From the NCBI GenBank assembly GCA_031213475.1, contig JARUPZ010000010.1, forward strand, positions 6,860,776 to 6,924,775: DNA of 64,000 nt, in the 5' to 3' direction. Source of the DNA: Nereocystis luetkeana. Its lineage: Eukaryota > Sar > Phaeophyceae > Laminariales > Laminariaceae. Below the pieces are notes generated by a model. It saw only the letters and a list, made by a program, of their open reading frames with translations, searched no databases and was not told the DNA's origin. Below, piece by piece: positions 31,326 through 43,300 of this stretch. The number at the start of each line of letters is the position of its first letter. Within the stretch, counting starts at the first letter, position 1. Made by a program: the position numbers and the translations under genes.

Positions 31326-34300
31326 GCTGTTGTTGAAGCACATTTACACCTCAAGACAAAACGTAAAAACGGAGGTCCGCGCGCGTACGTATCAGATACA
31401 TCCGGTACGCTGTACATATCGCCACAGAGACCGAGAAGACCACATACTACCCAGAAAAAAATAGACAGGATGAAAATAACAACTCGACGTCGAAAAATCG
31501 AGTTCAAAATCGAAAAAATCACACGTCCAATATGGAAGAGAGAGGAACAAAAATCAAGTCGGGCAAGGAAGCAATAGGAAGCAAGAAATCAAGAAAGGAA
31601 ACAAACAAGAGAATGCGCAATTTTTCGCAGATTGCGGGCTCGTACGCTTCGCGAGGGGTGTAGAACAGAGATGAGAAAAAAAAAACAAGCATAGTATTAC
31701 GCACTTCGTTACCAAGAACACCAGGGAAGCAAAAAAAGAAACTATTAACAGCAGACAAAAAACAAAAAGGTAGACGAAGCAAAGCAAAAAACAAAAGCAG
31801 AGAGCAAAAAGCAAACAAAGCGAAACGGAAGATTCAAAGAGAGACACAAAGAGGTACAAACGGGAAAGAAGGAAAGAAGGAAACATGAAAAGAAGAAGGG
31901 ACAAAAAAGGAACGAACACGGGCGGGGGGAAAGAAAATACGGCACTGAAGCACACAGACACGCGAAGTTGCCCAGGTGGCACCATGCTAGTTACTTGGGT
32001 CCCAAAGAAGGGAGCGCATCTTGACGATGATGGCCATACCCAGGCTTCAGTCTATTGGGCAGACCGCCCCCCCCCCCCCTCCCCCCATTCCCCCTCGTCC
32101 CCCTTGCGCCCCCCCCCCTCTTCCCTGCCATTCTGCGCACGTGCGTTGGCGTCAACGGTTGTGGTCGTGTTTGCAGCCATCCTGTGCTGTTCTGCCGTTG
32201 CCTCCTTCTCATCCTTATGCCGTTTCCGCATGAAAACCTCCGCCCCTTCCTCGACCCGTCGGAACCATCTGCCGGCTTTCTGTGCTGCCTCGCGCCCCCC
32301 TTCGAGCTCGATGCCAAACTCCTTGAGGTCCTCCTCAAGGTACCTCATCCAATCCCACACTCCTGCCCTCCGGAGTAACCCTTACCCCCAAACATCTCCC
32401 CAAACATCACCCTCTTCGGCAAACGCTCCTCTCCCATGCGTGTCACAAAGCCCGCAAACAATAGCCTACGTCTGCGTACCGTCGTCTCAGCGCTCTCAGT
32501 GCCATAGCGGAAACGTTCCGCCTCCATGTCGCGATGCACGGACAACGGCTATTGATAGTACAGGACACCATAATATGCACATAACGACAGCGAGTTTATC
32601 CGCCCTCAGCTGGCCGCACCCCTATCGCGCGAGAAGGTTTGTGTAAGAACGCACGGTACCATGTGCCGCAGGGCCGCCATGGAGACGGCTAGCGTGTGAG
32701 CAACGGTAGAGGATCCAAGACCAGCCTCATGTCCAGTGTGGTCGATCCCTCGTATGATATTATTCATAGATTCTCCATACATCTCGGGATAGTGCGGTAC
32801 CGGACGATGTAGGCGCCTATTATTATGAATATTTATAGTAGCATAGTGCGGTACGGCTCTATCTCAGATTAGTTTGGGGTTCCGCGTTAGTGCGGACATT
32901 ATGTTCTCTGGCGAACCACCGCACTACGTGCTGCGGGACCACGACTTGTACTGGTATATTTTACGTGTACGTAGCATGCCAGTGTTCATCGTTTGTCCAT
33001 CCCAGTGATCTCATGTTCTCGTACTCCTAGGTTGTCGTGGAAATCGTGAACCTGCCCGTGCCGTTCAGAACTTTTACGAGTACAGCAGTTAGTTGTTGTA
33101 GTCCTACATACTTCTTGCTCTTTTGGTACTAGTAACTGCTGTGCATACCTACACCATTATAAATAATAGAACTATTATTATAAGGACTCTCATTCTTTAT
33201 CCGAGAGCTTTTTTTCCAGAAGTTCGGGAATAATTGGAGACAAAAGTATCAAGATACGGAAGCGTTCTGTCACACTATTATTTGTGAAATTCTCCAGGAG
33301 CGAAAAAATCAGGAAAGTTCAATTTTAAATTTCACATACAAAGTATATCAGTATTTGGAAAAAAAAATCAGGAAAATCTGGAAGATAAAAAATTGCTCGA
33401 AAAAAATAACATGGAAATTACGGGAAAAAATATCTCGCTCATGAGGATGGAGGCATTTTTTCCCTTTTTGGTTTTTCCGCCTCATGATGTACAAGAGATA
33501 ATATATACCTGGTATGGTGTACGCTCCGTTTATGTAGCGCCGGTCTTAACGGGGGCAAAAAAACGAAGAAAAAAAACGAAAAAAAACGAACAGACTTTCG
33601 TTTTTCGTAAAAACAGCAGGTTGACTTCTAACGAGAATAAAAAAACGAAACAAATGAAGAAGCCGACTCGAATTTTTACGAGGTGCAATTTTTCAGAGTG
33701 ACTCAACCGCCACAGCACGTGATTCCCGACGACAGCGCTCGACGGCGACGGTGGATAGACACAACTCGCACACGTGAGGCACCCTCCACCACAGGCAGTT
33801 CTCGTGGTCCAAACTGCTCCCTCCGGAGTGCTCTAGAACTTGTGTATCGGCGATCGCTGTTCGATGGCAGACGTTTGAACGTTGAGTGGCACTCATGTCG
33901 AAAATGTTTTCGCCACAGCCACTTCTTTGTTTTTGTTTTCTCTTTGATTGTTTCCTTTCGTTTCTCTATTTCATAGAATGTGTATGTCGTGCCTGTCGTA
34001 TCTAGTATAATGACGTGGCATTGCGTTGCCCACTGCTGTGCTTACTGCATATATACATGGCAACGTAGTATCTCTGTGGCGTAGCTTTGTGACCACTGAA
34101 CTTTTATCTCTAATCTATTCTAGGATTGAAGAATCGGCACGGACACTGGTTGTGCTGGATGTCGACGGGTAGAAAGAACGGTTTAATGTGAAGAACACAC
34201 ACACACACATAATTGGTTGGTATCTCTAGGAAAAGGAGTCAGGAGGGGCACTATTAATATTAATATTAATAGTGTACTGATGAAGCTGAGTAGAAAGGAC

Positions 34301-37300
34301 GATTTAAAGTGAAGACTACACATACTGCTCGCTCCCAGAGGAAATCTCCTATCTCCAAGTATCAAGTTTCTTCTTCGCAAGACTCAGATACAACGTACGT
34401 AGGTGTGTGTAACACCTGGTGCCAGGGGATTATACTGGCTGCTGAAAAACATGAATATTTTCATATTTTCGGCTGCACGGACCGTATACCGCCGCCACTT
34501 TAGCACAGGCATATACATGTATATATGACACCCCCCCCTCAAATTATTTTTCAGGTTGGTTTTCTGGGGGAGAGTGCAAAAGCCGAGCGATGCGTCTATG
34601 GAAATGTATCGACAAAATATTTACAAGACATTTCCAGGAATTTCAAAGCCTCCATTTTCGCTGCGTGTCCCTCGCCTGATGTGGAGAAATATCGGCTCAG
34701 AAATTCACCCCAACAGCCAGGGTGTTTACCACCATCTTACGCGTTACCACGTGTGTACCACGTAAGCGGTATGCCCCCCGGCACGCTCGTCGATTATTAC
34801 CAACTTGCGCTCTACGACTATACCAGGTATGTATGTGTGTAAGCAAGATTTAAATCACGACTCCGCTCGGGGACAATTATGACCCATCCCCGGACTTCAG
34901 GTCTTGCGTTTGCATGTTCTCGCCGTATGCGTCCTCTCCAGCACACCAGCCGTACCCTCTGGCACGCTCGCCGATTCTTACCAACTCGCGCTCTACGACC
35001 GTGCAGGAGCTATTTAAGTCACGCCAACGGGGAAAAGTGTGGCCTATCCCCGGGTGTCAGGCCTTGCGTTTTGCACGTTGCAGCCGCATGCATCCTCTCC
35101 AACACGCCAGCCAGCTATTACGGGGGACCATAGTTAATAGAGGACCAAATATTGTTAGTGAAAATGGGTAAATATACCAGGTATAGGTTTTTATGTGTAC
35201 CATAGGTCATATTAACTATGGTCCCCCGTAGTAGCTCCCATCACAGACCAGCGCGCGACGACAGCAAAGCCACGGCAGCGTCTCTCGCGGTGTATGTCAC
35301 GCCACACGTAGGCCCGTTAAACCCCGTCGCTGCAACCCTCACAGCCAGCCCTCGAGACCATCGCTGCTGCCTCTGCAGGCTTCGAGACCGACATCTAACC
35401 TTACCCTTACGCTATTAGTAACCCCAACCCTAGCGTCAATCCTAAACCTAAGCCGACACGCGAAACCCAACGGCAACCGTAGACTCACCCCGAAACGCAA
35501 AACCTGCAACTCGGGGATGGCTCCTGGAAGTCCCCGTTTTCGTTATTTAAATATCGCCTACTTTACGAACATATTGTTTGTCGTCGTGATTTTAATTTCG
35601 CCTGCGTGCTGTACTTGTGACTCACCTCCCCCGCACTTTCAACAAGTAATGGTCACTCAGAAAAACGCCTTGTATATTCATGTATAACACCAGCCCAGTC
35701 TCAAAACCATGGCGCAACCACCAGGAGGATGGCAGCAGACCGCGCTTATTTACAACTCAGCGCATCTAGGACAGATCGTGTACAGATCATTCCCACTCCA
35801 GGACCTAGATCCTTCAAGGGCAGATAGATCATCTACGAGTATTCGGATCTTGTACGTATGATCTACTGCTGCTGTAGGTCATGATGCCTGGTGGGACCCG
35901 TACACAGGTACAATCTGCCTGATCTACACCTACTACTGCTAGTCCTACCACATATGGATCTGTAACTGTATATATGCAGATCCTGCACACGGGCGAGGAA
36001 CTAGATGATCTGTCGGAATATGATCTATCTGAAGATGATCTGTCCGAGGTGCGAACGTGACTCTAGTTAGTTCCTGTAGGTGTAATTCATCCATCAGCTG
36101 GGTCACAACGCATCACGAGTATTGCCCTTTCTTTTTCAAGTGAAATTGTGCCTGGTAGTGAATTCACAGGTGGCGTTCAGAGAGAGATCTTGATGGGACA
36201 GACAGGAGCAGATGCACGCGCTCTCCTGCAGTAACTAGTTAGTTACTCTCTCCCTAGCGAGGTGCTGTATACCTATTATTGCCTATTGATAGTAAAATGC
36301 ACGCATTAAGGTACATGCCGTACACAGAAGAAGACATCCGTATGAATATTGTATCATACCTGGTGCATACGATATAGCTGAAGCTGGGTCTGCTGTAAAA
36401 ATTTCAAGTATTTGAAAGGCAGGCCAAAAGGACAAAATAACCCCAGCCCATACGCGGAGACATGTATATATTGTGTACGATAATGCCGTATACTCATCTT
36501 ATATTCAGTACCAGGTACTTCTGTAGTTTATGAGTTTGTTAGTTTATGACGATCGTCACGACCACGAGCTCAACCTTCTTTTTGCCACCAGGGGTGTGAT
36601 GGAACGTACTACAGCAGTAGTACCAGTACTATCACACTAGGGTGATAAGATATCACACCCCCTCGGACGATGCGCCAACACAACTTTCTCGACGAAGTCG
36701 TTCCAAGGCCACCATTTTGGGTGTGTGCCCCCTCCCCCATGTTTTGGAGGAAACTGAAATTCGCTCCAGGGTGTGTGTGTTATCTCGCGTGCTATACTCG
36801 TACGGTGTGTGCGTCGTCGGGCTGTTCGGGTTTGCACTTGTTTTCTCGCCACCTTGCCCCCTATTCCCGTTTGGCTACTTTTGGTACTTTGAGTCCGCAC
36901 TGGGCCCATCCCATTAGGCACCCTGCTCAATTTGTGGTGCACAAATATAATCAGCCCCCCGCAGGAGCCGCCGGAGGCTCACCTGGCCGGTACTGCCCCC
37001 CTGTTCTCATCTATCTGGTACCATGTAGGCCATGCATACATATCTACAACAACTCCTGCTCTACACATCTACATCCAATATCATGCAGCTGAATAATTTT
37101 ACGCGCAAAGCCGAACACCCTAGCACGTGTAAACGCGCAATTTCACGGGGAGCTGTCTTCTTGGTGTATGCCGTATTGCCGTATTATTGCCGCTCTCGGG
37201 AACTATATACGAGTGGCCTTTACCCGTACTGGTATCGCAGTGTGCAACACTAGGAAACCCTTCCCCGCACTTCGTCTCCTTTCGTTTCGTTCTGTGCTTT

Positions 37301-40300
37301 GCTGCAGTATTACTGATAATATTAATAGTTAGTATTGTTGTTGATAATATTTTCTGTTTTCTTTCGCTCTTTTTGTTCTTGCGCTTTGGTTGCTGCTGCT
37401 TTTTTTATGTTGTTTCCTCTTTCGTTTGCTCTTCTTTTCCTGTTTGCCTATTTTTCCTACTTTTTAATTTCCCTCTCTTCATTCAGTCCCTCCACCCTAT
37501 TTTCATTGATTGTTTCCATTAGTTTCTTATTTTCTTATTTGTTTGCTGTTTTATATTTTTTCCCCGTGGCGCGATGAAGCAGGGAGTGAGAACGGCGGTA
37601 AAATGAGCGTGTCGCAGGTGGTGGAGTGCATCGAACATCTCGACTTCATCATCGACGGCGAAGCGGAAGACCTCGTGCGATCGGTCGTACCCGCAGCGCT
37701 TAAGGCGGACAGCCTCAGCCTAGAAGACGTCATCAAGGTGATCCTTCGACGTTACTTCGTAATTGATTATTAATAGTAGTAGTGTTTCCCTCACCTTGCC
37801 TTTCTATTTTCCAGGTAGGTATCTGTTTGTAGCTTGCGGCGGGCAGCTAAACTCTTGAGCATTATTTCTTATTTCACCAATCGGCCAGAGGTTGCAAAAA
37901 AATAAAAAAACAAAAATGTGTAGCCTAAAAGACGCCATCGAATGCGAGGTGCTATTTTTCACGGCGCTAGAAAAAGGGACCTTGTTCGAGATGGGCTGAA
38001 TGAAGCGACCGACCGACCGACCGAGATTAATTCAGCGCACTCAAGTTGACGACAGTTTCAACTATTCTGCTGCGCGAAGAGTCCCTAGCGAGAGCCTGAC
38101 CTCTAAAATATATTTGTAGATAGCTACCCGGTATACTACGGTATATGTTCAAGTCTTCTTACTTTAGTCTATACGTAGAGGTATACGAAGTATCATAGTT
38201 ACACCACCGTTTCCTGGTTATTTGTCTGCTCATAGCATGGGGCGAACCGCTCCTGCCCACGCGTAGAAGGCGTGACAGAGGTGATCGATCGATACAGGTA
38301 CTATATGCACCAGCTGTTACCTGGTATAAAGTCGGTGTATGGCTTACCCTGAGCTACGAACGAAGTTGTAATATCCTTACAGCGGTGGAAAGTACCGCAT
38401 ACTATAACCAAGATAAAAATCCCCTGAGACAAATTTCGGAGGCGATTTTCTCCCAAACAAGGAGGGCACACAACACAAAATGGTGCTTATCTCGAACTTA
38501 TTATTATCTACAGATAGATCATTTAGTTCCTCAGTCTACCGTTGTGAAAGGGTTGTGCAGGATCTGTTGTAGTAATAATAGTGCAGACCCAGCCCAGGAA
38601 ACGCGTGCCAGATAGATCATGCGGATTCTACGGATCCCGCCCGGCAACATGAACTGGGCCACACAGATCATGACGTGGGAATGATCTATACTGGTAGCTG
38701 ATATATACATGATCTGTATGTAGATGGTCTGTAGATGATATGTAGAGAATTGTGTCGGAGGTGTGAAGTTGTGGCTTCGGAACGATCTAGGCGAGACGTT
38801 GCCATAGACCCATCGCCCGACGTAATGGAAATTTCTCCGTTGTCCGGATAAAATATTATGGGAACCCCGTGTTATCTTGAGAGTTGCGCGGTAGGGAAAT
38901 GGCCGACTGAGCTGAAACACGTGAATTATTTTCGTACCGGGGTATTGTGTTGCACCATACCTGGTACTGGTACCTGGTATGTACCGTACAAACAATGCCT
39001 ACAACAGTAGGAGCTGAGGGTGATCCTTAAAACAGGCGTGCTTCATTGTTGACCCCCTCTACGGTAGTCGAAACATACATACATGGTCGTACTGGTGGTA
39101 TAGATTTTGGATACTTACTCCACACAACGAGCCACCTTGGTGTGTCTCCGCATCAAAACCTTACGTACGTGGAGAGGAGATATCGTATCATATCATGTGA
39201 CATGCCGGTGTACCATACAGCAGCTGGTACGATGTACAGCAGTACCTGCCCAAGGCCGAAGGGACTACTGGTATGATGCTGTCCGACCGAGCTTGTAAAA
39301 TTTAAATATGAGCCTCGATTAAATCCTCGATCTCACAGCTGACGGGTTTTATATACAATAATAGTTGTAATTTTATTAAAAAATGTACCGGTCGTGCCTG
39401 GCAAAGACAAGGGACTGACAGCTGGTGTGATACCGTCCCACATTTTTTTCCAGCATTTTTCCCGGTATGATACGTACCCTCCCACCAAGTCTACCAGTGC
39501 CTGCCTAAGACCAAAGGGACTACTAATACTGGTGTGATATCGTCCCAGTGCCTCCCCCAAGACCACAGGATAAAGAAAACTACCGGCATGACAACAGCCC
39601 GGTTCCCATATATATATATATATCGAATTCCCCAATGTGCCCGTGGGGCCTTAAGATTTTTTGTTGGCAGGAGGAGACGTGCTCGGGTAGGGGTAGGGGT
39701 ACGTAGGTATGGGAGGGGTAGTAGCATCGACATTTTTGTGAAGTTATATCATTAATATTACGGGGGACCATAGTTAATAGGACCAAATATTGTTAGTAAA
39801 AATGGTTAAATATGTAGATTTTTATGTATACCATAGGTCCTATTAACTAAGGTCCCCCGTAATAGTACCTTAGTTGAAGAGCTCCATTCCATAGACCACC
39901 TCACACAAAGAGCTGCCTTCGGGAGAAAGGTGTGTAGGCTTAATTAACCCAATGAACGGTTTCATGACTTACACATATGTTCACGTGTCTGAACGAACGA
40001 ATATAGTATTGTCAAACACAAGAATTGGATTCGAACGGTATGTACTGGGCAGTTCCTTGGTTCATTTTGGGAGCCCCCCCCCCCCCCCGTCAGTCGGTGA
40101 GAGATATTTTTCTGCCAAAAAGTGCTGCTACGCTGCTATTATCGTAGAGAGCGTTATATATATATATGGCGCAGACATTTATTTTCCGAGGCTCCGAGGC
40201 TCGCCACTTGAGAAGCTGCTATTAATTGATACTCGTACAAAAAAATGGCCTTTATTGATAGGAAGATACCACTCTGTCCATAAATATGAAGACCGTTTTT

Positions 40301-43300
40301 GCTTACTATTGACATTAGATCGGCACTTATTGTCAGGGGCACAGTGAATATGCACCGGCCCGACGAACAGCACTAGTAACGCAGCGAACAATTTGTAAAG
40401 CACACAACAAAAAATGGATTCGAGCGGTACTGGGCAGTCAGTTCCTTGCCAGATCGGTGCCAAGTACCAGGTACCACGGGTGGTTGATTGGTGTATTTTT
40501 GAGCCCGCATCAGTCAGAAATATTTTGGTAAAAAAAGCGCCGCTTCCCTTGTCGTATTCACCATTCCGTACCCAAATATAATAATCGCTTGTATTGAATA
40601 TTAATACGAAAATGGTCCTTACATTTAGGGACACCGGTACTACAGTAGCTACTGGTATACCTGGTATGGCATATACCACGCGTCTGTAGTGCCTTATGTG
40701 CGTCCTTCGTTTTTGGTGCATATCGCCTAGTTTTTGGTTGCTTTTTTGCGTGTGAACCCCGTTCAGTCTTTAAGGCTGTACTTCTGTTCAGGACTTTGGA
40801 CACACATCACTTGGAATTGGAATTCGTTTTTTGTGTAATCCTGTGAAGTGCGGCTCTACTACTAGTATAAGGGATAAATGCTTAAGGGACTGCAGTCCCG
40901 TTTTGGGTACAAATCTACGTCGAGTTTGAGTGGTTTGTCCCAACAGCGGGAGTGCAGTTTGCCCTAAAAGGTATTTTATTGCCTCATACGGGTAGCACTT
41001 TTTGCCTTATTATGTGGCAAATCATTTTGGCTGATGGGGCCCCTTAGCCCTGTTGGGATTGCAGTCCCCTTGGAGGTAAAACTACTTCGAATTTGACTGG
41101 TTTTGTCTCAACAACGGGACTGCAGCCCTAAGGGGTTGAATCAAGTGTCTGCCAAAGCCGCCAGCCTCACTCCTGATGGTAGCAGTAGAGTTCGTTGTTG
41201 CCGGTCGGTTACCGAAGCAGCTCTATGTACTCTGCCGCATGTCTCTCTAGTGTGTAGCATGCACCCGTCGTGTCCTACTGCTGTAGGCTCTTTCCTGAAT
41301 GCGATCCACCTTGATGAGCAATGCCATTCGATGCCACTGGACGACGGGAGGAAGGGTTCCAGGATTTTCGCGATAAAAAAGGGGCAAGGCCCGAGTCGTT
41401 GTGGGGAGGGGGGGAGACGAGCCTACTATGTGACCCCGGATCTTGTTTACGGCTATACCGTGGTATTATTACTAGTAGGATAGAAGGCTGTTAATAGTAG
41501 GATGGTAGGATAGTAGGATAGTAGGAGTGAGAGATAAATAAAAGGCGAAGATAGTAAATGAGAACGAAGAACAAAATGGCCAAAAAAAACCTCGCTCTCT
41601 CTCCCATGCGTATCCCCTGAACCAAACATGCCTCCTACTGGTGCACAAGGGGTGTTTGTTAGATTCAATATGCTGCGCTCCGCAAACGCCAGATTTATTT
41701 CCTCGTTCAATGTTCCGCTTTTCGTTTCTTGTTCTTGAAGGTCGCTGCAGCGGCAAAGGAGCAGGAAGGCTCGGGAGGACCGGAGGTGAGGCATTGCATT
41801 TTCTACGGGCAGGGTCAATAACTATTGGGGTATTTGCTCAAGGAGTTTTGTTTTACTCTGAATATTCGTTTTTGCGTACCCTCCTCCCCCCCCTGCCCAT
41901 CCACGTCCTCCTCCCCCCCCCCCCCCCCCCCCCTCTCTTATGCATGACATGTGAACGCCCCCCCCCTCCCCTCACCCACCTATTCTCTCTCCACCTCCCG
42001 CTCCACCTCCTCCGTGTTCTTCCCCTCCTATGACTACGGCCATGCATGATATCGAGCCCAACCTCCCCGCCGCCGCCGCCGCCGCATACAAGCAGGGCGT
42101 CAGCCGAGAAGACTCCCTGGCTGAGCTCCGGAGCTCTTTTCAATTACAAGTTGATACGGGGGAGATTCCCGAAATGACTCTCGACGGGGCCCCAAGGACC
42201 CCGCCAGAGCTGGACCGCAACGACTCCCTCGCGCAGCTGGAGTCATCCTTTCACAGACAGGTGCGTCCGGGGTTTCCAATAAGAAGGAAGGCCCTTCGAA
42301 ATCAGCAACCCGTGCTGCATGGTTGTGGCCGATGCTGTACTCTACGTTGGGTTCCGTTGCTGTTCGCCTATATGCTGTACGTAGTCGAGGTACAGAAGGG
42401 TTTTGGACAAATATTGTCAGGGGTTATTTATATAAATAACCCTCTTGTGACTTTAGAGGGGGGGAAAGTGATGATTGCGGCAGCGGCCAATGCGTGAAAT
42501 GGGGGGGTGACACAAAATTGGTGTCCTGTTATACTACAGCACAGCAGTAGAGTTACAACGTAAAAGGGGTGACCCGCAGTACACGTCCGCAACATGATCC
42601 CCCTCCCTTCTGCGTGACGGCTTGATATCATCACCACCAGATTTACCAACCATTGTTTCGGTCGCTATCTTGGAGTTCCGGCAGGCGTTATCAAACAATT
42701 TCATGGTTCGTCGTACTGCTGTATACCTATCTATATGATACGTCATCCACGTTGGTGACACACGGCTAGAACACGGCCGAGGGCGCCCTCGGCAGACTGT
42801 GCAGAACAGGGGTCGGCGAGCGTGATGAGGGAAGTTACACGCGGCCAGCGAGGTGCCCCGCCTCATCACGAGGTATCGCGCAAAAAACGGCTCAAGTGTA
42901 CCTCTTACAAATGGTGAGGGGTCCTCACACCGAACCACCAACAAATTCATACACGTACGTAGTTATCTTCTGCATGCTGTTTGCGGTTTGTAGTGAGGCC
43001 TGTATGCCTATGGTCTATAGCGCCGAGCGTTTTCACTCTGAGGTTCGTTTTTAAACAAGCATACGTAGTGTTTCATATTTCGTGGTTTTGTGTTTTGTCG
43101 TTTTTGCGATTTGCGGCTCGCTCAGGTCAGATACCGATATTACTCTGTATATACGGTGTGTATGATGTCATACCGGCAAGCTTTTGTCTCGGGGTAGTTC
43201 TCATTTCATGCTCTGCGTTCAGTGGCTCATGGTGCGTGGTTCGTGGTTCGCCCAAGTAGGCCTATCCCTGCTGTACCAGTGTGGTTTGTTCCCTGTATGT

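Noticed and set aside
31885-32646. 253-residue plus-strand frame
   Set aside because: Overlaps the minus-strand LINE fragment, which has the recognisable sequence. The plus frame is Pro/Ser-rich without a domain.
35395-35450. Telomere-like CCCTAA/CCTTACC tract
   Set aside because: Too irregular and short for a telomere array. Could be a decayed interstitial remnant, but nothing supports it.
36637-36942. Minus-strand 101-residue frame in intron 1
   Set aside because: Mixed composition but no domain, no splice partner and a competing plus-strand frame of equal quality.
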